Assembly: GCA_964244295.1 (NCBI GenBank)
Contig: CAXTIG010000012.1
Location: forward strand, 80,886 to 144,885
Length of the DNA stretch: 64,000 nucleotides
DNA from: JAJAZB01 sp964244295
GTDB lineage: Bacteria; Bacteroidota; Bacteroidia; Cytophagales; Spirosomataceae
Reading direction: 5' to 3'
In this document: one piece after another, positions 1 through 8,703 of the stretch
Layout: each line of letters begins with the position of its first letter
Numbering within the stretch: the stretch's first letter is position 1
The notes under the pieces: model-generated
Seen by the model: the letters and a program-made list of their open reading frames with translations, nothing else
Told to the model about the DNA's origin: nothing
Database searches by the model: none
Made by a program: the position numbers and the translations under genes

Positions 1-342
1 GCGTTCGAGCAATCCGGGGCTGAACTTTCGCTGGATCCTCAGCCGGAACTGCTGCTGTTTCGCATCACCCAGGAGTTGATTCACAACGCCCTCAAGCACG
101 CTGAGTCTAAAAACCTGCGGGTGTCGTTGGATTGTTCGGACGGGCAGTTTACCTTAACCGTCGAGGACGATGGAATCGGCTTCGACCCTCAGCAAATGGG
201 GCAACCCAACGGTGGTGAGCGGGGCATGGGCCTCGAAAGCATGCGCAACCGTGCCCGGCTCATCGGGGCGGATTTCACTATTCGGAGTACCGTCGGACAG
301 GGCACTACCGCCGTGCTGACGCTTTCCCAACCCTCTCGATAA
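1..342 (+). CDS. Sensor histidine kinase, C-terminal ATPase part (5' end outside window)
   Basis: The frame is open from base 1, so the gene begins before the window. What is visible is the HATPase domain: an N box (RITQELIHNALKHA), a G1 box (DDGIGF) and a G2-like stretch (GMGLESMRNRARLIGA) followed by the usual GTTAVLTL end. This layout is typical of NarL/DegS-type kinases that phosphorylate LuxR-type regulators. The next gene, six bases on if its upstream start is used, is such a regulator, so the two form a two-component pair. The sensor part and the phospho-accepting histidine are outside the window, so the signal cannot be named. Confidence 0.9.
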   Translation, partial: AFEQSGAELSLDPQPELLLFRITQELIHNALKHAESKNLRVSLDCSDGQFTLTVEDDGIGFDPQQMGQPNGGERGMGLESMRNRARLIGADFTIRSTVGQGTTAVLTLSQPSR

Positions 343-384
343 ACCCGTATGGATGCTGTCAAAAATACCCCTGTCAATGCCCGG

Positions 385-1047
385 ATGGACGTTGTCAAAA
401 TTGCCCTGGTCGACGACCACCACCTGTTGCGCCACGGCCTGGCCGAACTCATCAACAGTTTCGAGGGCTACCACGTCCACCTCGAAGCGGGCAATGGCCG
501 CGAATTCACCCAGCGCCTCCAGGCCCAGGACTTACCCGACATCGCGCTGCTCGACATTCACATGCCTTTCATGGACGGCTACGCCACCGCCGAGTGGCTG
601 CGACTCAATCACCCCTCCGTGAAAGTGCTGGCGCTTACGATGGAAGACACCGAGGCGGCCATCATTCGGATGCTGCGTTGCGGGGCGCTGGGCTACGTGC
701 TCAAGGATGCCGAAACCACCGAACTTCGCCTGGCCCTCGACACGCTCATGGACCGGGGTTTTTACCACTCCGAGTTGGTCACCAACACGCTGATGAGTTC
801 GTTGAAAGTCGACGAAGCGACCCCCAGCCATGCTCCGCCCGTCCGGCCCAAGCTCAATCCGCGTGAACTCGACTTTTTGAAGTACTGCTGCTCCGAACTG
901 ACCTACAAGGAAATTGCCGACCGGATGTGCCTTAGCGTGCGGACCATCGACGGATACCGGGAAGATTTATTCACGAAACTGGGCGTCCGGAGTCGGGTGG
1001 GACTGGTGATGTACGCCATCCGGCAGGGCTTGGTGGCGCTGGGCTGA
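385..1047 (+). CDS. Response regulator, NarL/LuxR family
   Basis: A receiver domain (acidic pocket ALVDDHH, phospho-acceptor Asp in LLDIHMP, conserved Lys in YVLKDA) is followed by a LuxR-type helix-turn-helix (LTYKEIADRMCLSVRTIDGY) that would bind DNA. I take ATG 385 because MDVVKIALVDDHH matches the usual start of the family. An in-frame ATG at 349, six bases after the kinase stop, would add 12 residues and make the pair translationally closer. It is presumably phosphorylated by the kinase just upstream. Target genes are unknown. Confidence 0.9.
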   Translation: MDVVKIALVDDHHLLRHGLAELINSFEGYHVHLEAGNGREFTQRLQAQDLPDIALLDIHMPFMDGYATAEWLRLNHPSVKVLALTMEDTEAAIIRMLRCGALGYVLKDAETTELRLALDTLMDRGFYHSELVTNTLMSSLKVDEATPSHAPPVRPKLNPRELDFLKYCCSELTYKEIADRMCLSVRTIDGYREDLFTKLGVRSRVGLVMYAIRQGLVALG

Positions 1048-1374
1048 ACGATCGACTGCCCCGTCGAAAATGAAAAAAGGGCCGGTTGTGCCGCCACACA
1101 ACCAAGCCCAAGAGGCCGGACCGGGTGGTCCAGACCAGAATACTTACGAAAAGAATTGGGTTTGGGTTTTGCGCTGATAAAAAAAACTTCATCGGCTCCG
1201 GCAATACCGGATCTTCCTTGTCTCTGGAAAAGCAATTTGAAGTTTTTGGGTTTTGACCCGCCCCTTTTTTTTCTCCGCCCCTCGCCACTTCTTCCCAAAA
1301 AACTTTCCCCTTTCCTGTAACCTTCCCCGCATCCCGGAGTTTCCACGTCAAATTCCCTAAATCCACCGTACTGC
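1048..1374 (+). other. Intergenic region without a gene
   Basis: About 330 bases between the response regulator and the ECF sigma gene. A short hairpin with a 7-base stem (GGTTGTG / CACAACC, near 1085-1104) follows the regulator but lacks a T run. Open frames on the minus strand here have no recognisable protein features. I see no clear TAnnTTTG promoter for the downstream sigma gene. Confidence 0.5.
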
Positions 1375-1926
1375 TTGGACTCACTGACGGACAACGCGCT
1401 GATGCTCCAGGTCAAAGCGGGCGACGTGGACAAGATGGGGCTGCTCTTCGAGCGGTACCACCGGAAGCTGTTTGGCTTTCTCTACCACCAGACGGGCCGG
1501 GCCGACATCAGTGAAGATTTGGTGCAGAACGTCTTTTACCGGATGCTGAAGTACCGCCACACCTTCACCGGGGAGGGGGAATTCCGAACCTGGATGTACC
1601 ACCTGGCCCGGAACGCGATGCTCGATTTTGCCCAAAAAAATAGGCGTTCCGCTCACTCGTATGACGTAGCCGATTTTTCCGATACGATCGGGGGAGGAAT
1701 GGCCGCCGACGAGTCCATGCAGAAAGAACAAGACCTGGATTTGTTGCAAAACGCCCTGGCGCGGTTGAGTGCCGGAAACCGGGAAGTGTTGATTCTGAGC
1801 CGTTTTCAGGAATTGAAATACGAGGAAATTGCCCGGATTCTGAAGACCACCGAAGGGGCGGTAAAAGTGCGGATCCACCGGGCGATGAACGAGTTGAAAC
1901 GGGTTTTTCTGAAAATTGAAAACTGA
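1375..1926 (+). CDS. RNA polymerase ECF-type sigma factor
   Basis: About 183 residues with the two ECF regions. Region 2 includes LLFERYHRKLFGFLYHQTG, the DISEDLVQNVF stretch and FRTWMYHLARN. Region 4 is the C-terminal helix-turn-helix (LKYEEIARILKTTEGAVKVR). The start shown is TTG 1375; ATG 1402 is the alternative and would drop nine residues. The next gene, ten bases downstream, encodes a zinc-finger anti-sigma factor, so this is a classical sigma/anti-sigma pair. It probably controls its own operon and perhaps the envelope genes that follow. Confidence 0.93.
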   Translation: MDSLTDNALMLQVKAGDVDKMGLLFERYHRKLFGFLYHQTGRADISEDLVQNVFYRMLKYRHTFTGEGEFRTWMYHLARNAMLDFAQKNRRSAHSYDVADFSDTIGGGMAADESMQKEQDLDLLQNALARLSAGNREVLILSRFQELKYEEIARILKTTEGAVKVRIHRAMNELKRVFLKIEN

Positions 1927-1935
1927 GGGCGAGCC

Positions 1936-2757
1936 ATGAATTGTGACCAAGCCAGAGCGAAACTGATCGACTACCTCAACGACGAACTCACGGACGCCGA
2001 ATGGGCCGCACTCGACCTGCACCTGTTTTTTTGCGAAGACTGTCGGCAGGAAATGCGGGCCGTTCGGAAAACCTGGGACGTGCTGGGAAACGTATCCGTG
2101 CCGGAGCCGAGTGCCCGGATGCGCAGCAATTTTTACGCGATGCTCGAAACCTACCAGCAAGAGCAGGCAACGGCCCGGTCTCGTTCGTTGGAGGCTTTTC
2201 TGGACCGACTCCGCGAACTCTTCATCCCCCGGCTGGCGCTGCGGTTGGCCTATAGCCTCGGCCTGCTGGCGCTCGGCGTGGCGGGAGGGTACTGGTTCCA
2301 ATCGAAGCGATCGTCGCTGGTGGTGTACCAAACGCAGGTCGCGGCTCTGACTACCCAGGTGGAAGAAATGCGCGAGGGAATGCTGCTGTCGCTCATCGAA
2401 AACCCCTCGGCCACCGAACGGCTCCGGGGGGTGGGCTACTCCAAAGACATCGGGCAGGTGAACGCCGAGGTGACGGAAGCGCTGCTCACCACGCTCAACA
2501 ACGACCCGAACGTAAACGTCCGCCTCGTCACGCTGGAAGCCCTGATTCAGCGGGCGCAAGACCCCAGGGTGCGGGAAGGATTGGTACAGTCGCTTACCCA
2601 GCAGGAATCACCGCTGGTGCAATCGGCGCTGGCCGATGCGATGGTGACCTTGCAGGAAAAACGCTCGCTGAAACCGCTCCGGCAATTGCTCCGGCAGAAA
2701 AACCTGAATGGCCTGGTGAAAACTAAAATCGAGGAGAGCATCCGGGCGCTGTCGTGA
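1936..2757 (+). CDS. Zinc-finger anti-sigma factor with HEAT-like C-terminal repeats
   Basis: The N-terminus has the ZAS zinc finger: Cys3 and a His-x3-Cys-x2-Cys motif (HLFFCEDC, residues about 30-37), which in this family binds and silences the partner ECF sigma. One membrane helix follows at about residues 100-120 (LAYSLGLLALGVAGGYWF). The outer part, about residues 150-273, is made of helical repeats such as LLTTLNNDPNVNVRLVTLEALI and looks HEAT-like (inference). It may serve as a protein-binding sensor. The gene lies ten bases after the sigma gene. Confidence 0.87.
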   Translation: MNCDQARAKLIDYLNDELTDAEWAALDLHLFFCEDCRQEMRAVRKTWDVLGNVSVPEPSARMRSNFYAMLETYQQEQATARSRSLEAFLDRLRELFIPRLALRLAYSLGLLALGVAGGYWFQSKRSSLVVYQTQVAALTTQVEEMREGMLLSLIENPSATERLRGVGYSKDIGQVNAEVTEALLTTLNNDPNVNVRLVTLEALIQRAQDPRVREGLVQSLTQQESPLVQSALADAMVTLQEKRSLKPLRQLLRQKNLNGLVKTKIEESIRALS

Positions 2758-2795
2758 GAAGGATGTATTCGGATTCAGTTTTACCGACCTTTCCT

Positions 2796-2929
2796 CATTG
2801 TCATCCTGAACGTAGTGAAGGATCTCGTCGGCCTACCGTAAAGCTGATCGGAGGCCCAATAGTAGCCATTAGCCAGCTATTCGGTACCCTACCCTAACAA
2901 GATCCTTCGCTACGCTCAGGATGACAATG
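2796..2929. repeat. Palindromic element, GTCATCC family (copy 1)
   Basis: Arms at 2796-2825 and 2900-2929 are inverted repeats of 30 bases with about two mismatches, around a 74-base centre. It lies between the anti-sigma gene and the first DUF4097 gene and could form a long hairpin in the transcript. The outer arm TGTCATCCTGA is shared with other copies in this window. Confidence 0.85.
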
Positions 2930-2977
2930 GAATAATGCTGCGAGTAAGTAGTTTACGTTTACCTCAACTCAAAAATC

Positions 2978-3844
2978 ATGAAACCACTCCTCTTCCCCCT
3001 CCTGGCGGGAACGCTGCTCGCCTGTGCCCAGGCTCCGGGCCAGGCCCAGGAATTTAAAGAGCACCTCAGTAAAGAATTTACGCCCACGGGAGCCGTCGGT
3101 AGCACGACACTGGCGATTTACAACGTCAACGGCTTCATTAAAGTCGAAGGGTATCCGGGAAACAAAGTGCTGCTGGAAATTGACAAAACCATCTCGGCCA
3201 AAAACCAGCCGACCTTGGAACTGGGCAAAAAGGAATTCAGCCTCCAGTTCGAGCAGAAAGGCGACAGTCTCATTGTCTACATCGCCGAACCCTTCGATTC
3301 GCGGCCTGACCGGAATCGCTGGAATCGCGAAAACCACCGGCGGATCGAATACGGGTACAACCTTGATTTTACGGTGAAAATCCCCTACGCGATGAACCTG
3401 CACGCCTCGACCGTCAACCACGGCGACGTGGTGGTGAACAACGTGGCTGGTACGCTGCGGGTGTTCAACGTCAACGGAGCCATTGCCCTGACGAACGCGA
3501 AAGGCACCACCGAACTGCACACCATCAACGGAAACGTCGACGCGAACTACCTGGCCGTCCCCTCCGAAAAATCGACGTACTACACCCTCAACGGCGACAT
3601 CCGGGTCAGCTACCCGGCCAGTTTTTCCGCTGAGTTGCAATTCAAAAGTTTCAACGGGAGCTTCTTTACCGATTTTGCCGACGCTGAAGTCCTGCCCACG
3701 CGGGTGACCCGCAATCAGGAAGGCAAGGGCGGCGGCACCGTGTACAAGCTCAACAAGGACGCTTCCATTCGGATTGGCAAGGGGGGCAAAACCTTTCGAT
3801 TCGAGACCTTCAACGGGAATATTTACATCAAAAAACAAGGGTAA
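2978..3844 (+). CDS. DUF4097-type secreted envelope protein
   Basis: 288 residues with an N-terminal signal peptide (MKPLLFPLLAGTLLACAQA; the Cys near residue 16 could also be a lipobox). The mature part repeats short strands of the form xxNVNGxI / xxLxTINGNVDA, typical of the right-handed beta-solenoid of the DUF4097 'putative adhesin' family. No catalytic motif is visible. It is followed nine bases later by a second DUF4097 gene and preceded by an ECF sigma/anti-sigma pair. Bacteroidota often group these families; the role is unknown, perhaps envelope stress. Confidence 0.8.
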   Translation: MKPLLFPLLAGTLLACAQAPGQAQEFKEHLSKEFTPTGAVGSTTLAIYNVNGFIKVEGYPGNKVLLEIDKTISAKNQPTLELGKKEFSLQFEQKGDSLIVYIAEPFDSRPDRNRWNRENHRRIEYGYNLDFTVKIPYAMNLHASTVNHGDVVVNNVAGTLRVFNVNGAIALTNAKGTTELHTINGNVDANYLAVPSEKSTYYTLNGDIRVSYPASFSAELQFKSFNGSFFTDFADAEVLPTRVTRNQEGKGGGTVYKLNKDASIRIGKGGKTFRFETFNGNIYIKKQG

Positions 3845-3853
3845 CCAAACACG

Positions 3854-4954
3854 ATGATGAACGTCGATCAATCAATGACTGGCCTGTGGGCTAATGGAAA
3901 AAGCGGTATTCAGGTAAGGATGACTCCGCACTTTTTGCCAACAATCTTTTTGAAAAAAAGCAGACCGGTTTCACCGGAGCTTGTCATCCCGACGCAGGAG
4001 GGATCGCGTCGGCCTTCCGATACACTTGCCGGAAGTTGGCGCTTCGGCATTCCACCGAGATCCCTCCTGCGTCGGGATGACAAGCCCGTAGTTCAAAATC
4101 CTGGACTACGCCGGAATAAATTCGACCGGCCCGTCGCCCTCATCGCTTTGCTGCTGCTGAGTTGGGTCCCGCTCCTTCAAGCCCAAGACGGAGGGAAAGA
4201 ACAACTCGTGGTGCCGCTGAGCGAACCCGGCAAACCCGGTTTTCTGACGGTTGGCCTGGTGAATGGGTCGATTCACGTAACCGGCTACACCGGCAAAGAC
4301 GTGGTGATTGACGCCAGTACGAATTCGCGCCGGGACAAAAAAGACGACGACGAAAAGGGCCGGGGCAACGCGAGCGGCATGAAGCGCATCGCCGGGGGCG
4401 CTTCGCTCGAACTCACGGCGGAAGAAAAAGACAATCGCATCAAGGTCAGTTCCGACTCCTGGAAACACGCCGTGAACCTGACCATCAAAGTGCCGCAACG
4501 GTTTTCGCTTAAACTGGAAACCGTCAACGACGGGGACATCGTGGTCGAAAACGTGCAGGGAGAACTGGAGATTTCCAACGTAAACGGCGGCGTTCAACTC
4601 AGCGACGTATCCGGGTCAGCGGTAGCCAATACCGTCAACGGAGCCATGACCGTGAAATTTAAAGACATCACGGCCAACGCCCCGATGGCCTTCACGACGC
4701 TCAACGGTCGGGTGGACGTGACCTTTCCAACCAACCTGAAGGCAACGGTCAAACTGAAATCCGACCGGGGCGACATTTACAGCGATTTCGATTTGGCCGT
4801 GGAAAAAAGCCAGCCCAAAGTGGATCGCTCCGGCCAGGGCGGAATGTACCGCGTCAGCGTGGAAGACTGGACCTACGGCAAAATCAACGGCGGTGGGCCG
4901 GAGATTCTGATGAAAACCATGAACGGGAATATCTACCTGCGGAAGGTGAAGTGA
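3854..4954 (+). CDS. DUF4097-type envelope protein with a palindromic element in its 5' coding part
   Basis: The DUF4097 solenoid (VNDGDIVVENVQGELEISNV, TVNGAMTVKF, MKTMNGNIYLRKVK) runs from about residue 110 to the end. The signal-peptide-like helix (PVALIALLLLSWVPLLQAQ) does not begin until about residue 92. The first 90 residues include a full 107-base palindromic element (3979-4085) read through in frame. There is no ATG or GTG between the element and the hydrophobic helix, so ATG 3854, nine bases after the previous stop, is the only good start. The protein is either made with an unusual 90-residue extension before its signal sequence, or export is damaged. Confidence 0.72.
   Translation: MMNVDQSMTGLWANGKSGIQVRMTPHFLPTIFLKKSRPVSPELVIPTQEGSRRPSDTLAGSWRFGIPPRSLLRRDDKPVVQNPGLRRNKFDRPVALIALLLLSWVPLLQAQDGGKEQLVVPLSEPGKPGFLTVGLVNGSIHVTGYTGKDVVIDASTNSRRDKKDDDEKGRGNASGMKRIAGGASLELTAEEKDNRIKVSSDSWKHAVNLTIKVPQRFSLKLETVNDGDIVVENVQGELEISNVNGGVQLSDVSGSAVANTVNGAMTVKFKDITANAPMAFTTLNGRVDVTFPTNLKATVKLKSDRGDIYSDFDLAVEKSQPKVDRSGQGGMYRVSVEDWTYGKINGGGPEILMKTMNGNIYLRKVK
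3979..4085. repeat. Palindromic element, GTCATCC family (copy 2, inside a coding frame)
   Basis: Arms 3979-4005 and 4059-4085 are perfect 27-base inverted repeats. The whole element is read as protein in the DUF4097 gene (residues about 43-77) without a stop or frameshift. Confidence 0.9.
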
Positions 4955-4967
4955 TGCTATGTAAACC

Positions 4968-5010
4968 GCCATGCTGAAACAAGCGGTCCGCCGCTGCGGT
5001 TCAGCATGAC
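4968..5010. repeat. Hairpin after the DUF4097 gene
   Basis: CATGCTGAA (4970-4978) pairs with TTCAGCATG (5000-5008), with a smaller inner hairpin (AGCGG/CCGCT). There is no T run, so it is a repeat or RNA stabiliser rather than a standard terminator. Confidence 0.55.
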
Positions 5011-5156
5011 GGCCTCAAAAACACTGTCCAGTTACGGACAAAATCCTGTTCGATTTCGGACGGCAAAAAGCCGTATTCAACCAATAAAGCCCCTTTTCGA
5101 GCACGGCACAGCTCTTGTCCGATTGTCCGGTACGTTTCCCGAAATCCTTCCTACCC

Positions 5157-7544
5157 ATGCTTCGCAACTACGTTAAAATCGCCTGGAGAAACCTTCTCAA
5201 GAACAAGACCTTCTCGTTCATCAACATCCTCGGCTTGTCGCTGGGCATGGGCTGTAGCCTGGTGATCCTGCTTTGGGTGCAGGACGAAGTGGGCAAGGAT
5301 CGGTTTCACCAGGCCGATAGCCGCCTGTACCGGGTGATGGAAAACCAGCAGTACACCGGCGCGGTGAACACCTACGCCTCGACTCCCGGCATTCTGGCCG
5401 AGAACATCGTCAAGGACCTTCCCGAAATTCAACTGGCGAGTCAGATGCTCTGGGAGGAATCCTTGCTGTTTACGGTGGGTAACACGTTCGACAAAGAAAA
5501 AGGGCGGTACGTGCAGGGCGATTTTCTGCGAATGTTCTCGTTTCCCCTCGCGAAAGGCAACGCCAAAACGGCGCTCAAACGCCCCGACGGCCTGGTCATT
5601 TCCCAAAAAATGGCCGACAAATACTTCAAAGGGCAGGACCCGATGGGCAAGACCGTCCGAATTGAAAACAAGGACGACGTGATCGTGACGGGCGTTTTGG
5701 CCGACGTACCGGAGGCATCTTCGCTGAAATTCGATTACCTGCTCAACTACGACCGTTGGCAAAAAACCAACGAGTGGTCGAAGGATTGGGGCAACAACGG
5801 CCCGCGCTGCTACGTGATGCTGGCCCCGAATGCCTCCATCGACAAGGTGAATGCCAAGATCAAGAACTACGTCAAAACCAAGAACAAGGCCAGCAACGTC
5901 GAACTGTTTCTCCAAAACTACGGCGAGTCGTACCTGTACTCGAACTGGGAGTCGGGTCGGCAAAACGGCGGGCGGATCGAGTACGTTAAGATTTTCTCCC
6001 TCGTCGCGATTTTCATTCTGGTCATCGCCTGCATCAATTTCATGAACCTGGCCACCGCCCGTTCGGTGAAGCGGGCGAAGGAAGTGGGCGTGCGGAAAGT
6101 GGTGGGGGCCTACCGGGGTAGCCTGATGGGGCAATTCATCGGCGAATCGATGCTGATTACGGTTTTGTCCTTGATTCTGGCGGTCGTGCTCGTGTTTCTC
6201 CTGCTGCCGGTGTTCAATACGCTGACCGAAAAACACCTCGCGCTCAATTTTGCCAATCCGGCTTTCGTGTTCCTGTTGCTGGGCCTGACGCTCCTCACGG
6301 GCTTGCTGGCGGGGAGTTACCCGGCGCTGTTTATGTCGTCGCTCAATCCCGTGGTGGTGTTGAAGGGCGTGCTCAAGTTTAAATCGAGCGCCACGTATTT
6401 CCGCAAGGGGCTGGTCGTGTTTCAGTTTGGCTTGTCGATCATGCTGATTCTGGGCATGATCGTCGTGTACCGCCAACTGGAATTCATTCAGACGAAAAAC
6501 CTCGGCTACGAACGCGAAAACCTGTTGTATATGCCGCTGGAAGGCGACTTGCAGAAGAATTTCCCGGCCTTCCGGCAGGAACTGGAAAAACAGCCGGGCG
6601 TTAAATCCGTCACTTGTGCCCAGTCGGATCCGCTCGAAGTGGGCAGTTCGACGCAGGGCGTCCACTGGCCCGGCAAGGACACCACTCAGGTAATTCTGTT
6701 CAGCCAGAACGCCGTTTCCTACCAGTACATCAGCACGATGGGCATCAAACTCCTCGACGGGCGGGATTTTTCGATGGCCTACAGCACCGACACGAGCAAT
6801 TACCTCATCAACGAAGCGGCGGCCCGGAAAATGGGCTACCTCGACCCAAAGACCGGCTCACCCGTGGGCAAGGAAATGACGATGTGGGATCGAAAGGGGA
6901 AAATCGTGGGCTTGATGAAAGACTTCCACCACAACTCCCTCCACACGGCCATCGACCCGCTGATTTTACACCTGCAACGCGGGCGGAACGACGGCAGCAC
7001 CAACCACTGGGGGAATGTGCTGGTGCGCACCGAGGCGGGCCAAACCAAAGCGGCCCTGGCCGCGATGGAGGCCGTTTTCAAGCAGTTCAATCCTAATTTT
7101 CCGTTCAAGTATTTCTTCACCGACCAGGAGTTTGCCAATTCCTACAAGGCCGAAAATACGGTCAGCAAACTCTCTAACTACTTCGCTTTTCTGGCAATTT
7201 TCATTTCCTGCCTGGGGCTGTTTGGCTTGGCGGCGTTCACCGCCGAGCAACGCACGAAAGAGATTGGCATCCGAAAAGTGCTGGGAGCCAGCGTCGGCAA
7301 CCTCGTGGGGATGTTGTCGAAAGAGTTCGTCCAACTGGTGTTGATTGCCGCCCTGATTGCCCTTCCGCTGGCCTGGTATTTCCTGCGAAACTGGCTCGAA
7401 AAATACCCCTACCGGATTAGCTTCGAGTGGTGGTATTTTGTGGTCGCCATCGTTGCCGCCCTACTCATCGCCCTGTTGACGATTTCCTTCCAAAGCATCC
7501 GGGCCGCGCTGATGAACCCGGTGAAGAGTTTGAAAACGGAGTAG
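5157..7544 (+). CDS. ABC transporter permease, FtsX/MacB type
   Basis: 795 residues in the double FtsX arrangement common in Bacteroidota. An N-terminal membrane helix (residues about 20-43, FINILGLSLGMGCSLVILLW) is followed by a periplasmic MacB_PCD domain. Then come three or four helices from about 280 to 450, a second periplasmic domain, and three C-terminal helices (about 680-790). The signature near the helices, RTKEIGIRKVLGAS, occurs twice in related form (KRAKEVGVRKVVGA). I start at ATG 5157 (MLRNYVKIAWRNLLKNK), the family's usual start. No ATPase gene is adjacent, so it must use a partner from elsewhere. Confidence 0.92.
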   Translation: MLRNYVKIAWRNLLKNKTFSFINILGLSLGMGCSLVILLWVQDEVGKDRFHQADSRLYRVMENQQYTGAVNTYASTPGILAENIVKDLPEIQLASQMLWEESLLFTVGNTFDKEKGRYVQGDFLRMFSFPLAKGNAKTALKRPDGLVISQKMADKYFKGQDPMGKTVRIENKDDVIVTGVLADVPEASSLKFDYLLNYDRWQKTNEWSKDWGNNGPRCYVMLAPNASIDKVNAKIKNYVKTKNKASNVELFLQNYGESYLYSNWESGRQNGGRIEYVKIFSLVAIFILVIACINFMNLATARSVKRAKEVGVRKVVGAYRGSLMGQFIGESMLITVLSLILAVVLVFLLLPVFNTLTEKHLALNFANPAFVFLLLGLTLLTGLLAGSYPALFMSSLNPVVVLKGVLKFKSSATYFRKGLVVFQFGLSIMLILGMIVVYRQLEFIQTKNLGYERENLLYMPLEGDLQKNFPAFRQELEKQPGVKSVTCAQSDPLEVGSSTQGVHWPGKDTTQVILFSQNAVSYQYISTMGIKLLDGRDFSMAYSTDTSNYLINEAAARKMGYLDPKTGSPVGKEMTMWDRKGKIVGLMKDFHHNSLHTAIDPLILHLQRGRNDGSTNHWGNVLVRTEAGQTKAALAAMEAVFKQFNPNFPFKYFFTDQEFANSYKAENTVSKLSNYFAFLAIFISCLGLFGLAAFTAEQRTKEIGIRKVLGASVGNLVGMLSKEFVQLVLIAALIALPLAWYFLRNWLEKYPYRISFEWWYFVVAIVAALLIALLTISFQSIRAALMNPVKSLKTE

Positions 7545-7600
7545 GCAGGAGAAACCTTCGGCTCCGCTTTTCTAAAACAATCATTTACCGATACTCCCCC

Positions 7601-7691
7601 GACTGTCATCCTGAAAGGACCTGGTTGGCCTACCATTTAGTTTCCTGAAATGGGAACGGTAGGCCAACCAGGTCCTTTCAGGATGACAGTC
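7601..7691. repeat. Palindromic element, GTCATCC family (copy 3)
   Basis: Arms 7601-7634 and 7658-7691 are perfect inverted repeats of 34 bases with a 23-base loop. The outer part is GACTGTCATCCTGA as in other copies, but the inner stem (AAGGACCTGGTTGGCCTACC) differs from them. Confidence 0.92.
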
Positions 7692-7740
7692 GGAGAGTAC
7701 CGGTTTAAATTTTCAGGGCTTACGCACTGAACCGTTAGGG

Positions 7741-7812
7741 TTCCCGCAGATAGCGCAGATTTACGCAGACTGCCGTTTAAAAATCTGCGTAAATCTGCGC
7801 TATCTGCGGGAA
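7741..7812. repeat. Second palindrome type (CGCAGATTTACGCAGA)
   Basis: Arms 7741-7769 and 7784-7812 are perfect 29-base inverted repeats; each arm also contains two copies of CGCAGA. It is unrelated in sequence to the GTCATCC family. Confidence 0.9.
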
Positions 7813-7875
7813 ATTGATTCGTAAACCCACTTTACAGAGGCGACCTGCGTAAGTCCTGCTGGAATAAAAACCGGC

Positions 7876-8553
7876 TCATTTCTTCGTAAACGTCGCTGTC
7901 AGCAACACCGACCGTCCCGCCCAACTCGACGCAGCGGCCTGGTTGGCCGGGGTGATGGGCACCAGCGGCACGTTGGCAATGTTGGCGGGCGTCTGGAGCG
8001 AAAGCACCAGTTTCGAGCCGCTCAATTCCTGAATCGTGAACGGGTAATTGGCGTACGTGGCCGGGGCGTAAGTCGGAGTGCCGTTGGCGGCGGGCGTAAC
8101 GGTGCCGTGAAGCAACACGTCGTAACTCCAGCGGGAAATCTGCCCTCCGGTGCGCGTCGGCACGCCGATGCGCAGCAGGTCGAAGCCCTCGTCGGTGCTC
8201 GCCACGAAAAAATACCCGCGCTGTTTCACCCCTCGGTTTACCACGTAAAACGAGTCAAGGTTGGCTGCCGTTTTAGCCAAAAAATTCAGCGTGTCGCTGA
8301 AGGCCATAATCGGGTTGGGGCGACCCGACACCAGCAACGGGGCCGTGCCGGGCGTGACCGTCACCACGGTGTCGTGCAGGGTAGGAGGAACGCCGACCTG
8401 GTATTTTATCGCCAATGTCGTGGGCAACCAGGTGCCACGCAATTGGTCTTTGAGGGCGTCGTTGGTCGTGGCAACGGGTAAGTTGTCGTCCTGGCAGGCC
8501 AATAACCCGGCGCTGAAGAGCAGGAGCGTGGCGTAAATTAGCGTTGGTTTCAT
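7876..8553 (-). CDS. Small lipoprotein at the end of a Sus operon
   Basis: 225 residues from ATG 8553; the open frame upstream of that lies in a palindromic repeat and is not the gene. A lipoprotein signal (LLLFSAGLLACQDD) places it at the membrane. The mature part includes LRGTWLPTTLAIKY and ends in strand-rich sequence (WAGRSVLLTATFTKK), like lipocalin-fold DUF families that follow SusD genes; no specific family is certain. It is the last gene of the ECF-FecR-SusC-SusD run. A surface or periplasmic accessory role is an inference from position. Confidence 0.72.
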   Translation of the reverse strand: MKPTLIYATLLLFSAGLLACQDDNLPVATTNDALKDQLRGTWLPTTLAIKYQVGVPPTLHDTVVTVTPGTAPLLVSGRPNPIMAFSDTLNFLAKTAANLDSFYVVNRGVKQRGYFFVASTDEGFDLLRIGVPTRTGGQISRWSYDVLLHGTVTPAANGTPTYAPATYANYPFTIQELSGSKLVLSLQTPANIANVPLVPITPANQAAASSWAGRSVLLTATFTKK

Positions 8554-8587
8554 TGGTGAAAATCGTTTAATTTTTGTGTGAACAGGT

Positions 8588-8643
8588 GTCATCCTGAGCG
8601 GAGTCGAAGCGCTACGGCGTCCTTCCACTCCGCTCAGGATGAC
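8588..8643. repeat. Palindromic element, GTCATCC family (copy 4)
   Basis: Perfect 17-base arms 8588-8604 and 8627-8643. A further partial arm (about 8650-8673, CGCTTCGACTCCGCTCAGCG) follows, so this copy may be a composite. It lies between SusD and the small lipoprotein gene, inside the operon. Confidence 0.85.
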
Positions 8644-8703
8644 AACCCGCGCTTCGACTCCGCTCAGCGGGACACCCCGCCTGACACCCCGAGTTTCAAA
8701 AAC

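Larger units (their letters stand above)
7545..7875. other. Intergenic region between convergent genes, filled by two long palindromes
   Basis: No gene is seen. The region holds two large inverted repeats (7601-7691 and 7741-7812, listed separately). It separates the plus-strand permease from the minus-strand Sus operon, so either palindrome could stop transcription from both sides, although neither has a clear T run. Confidence 0.6.

Noticed and set aside
1381..2559. 392-residue open frame on the minus strand
   Set aside because: Covers the sigma and anti-sigma genes on the other strand, both of which have clear motifs.
5151..6665. 504-residue open frame on the minus strand
   Set aside because: Antisense to the FtsX permease; the sequence is rich in His, Gln and Arg with no domain pattern.
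7601..7812. Closely spaced inverted repeats considered as a CRISPR array
   Set aside because: They are single palindromes with different sequences, not regularly spaced direct repeats with spacers, and no cas genes are present.
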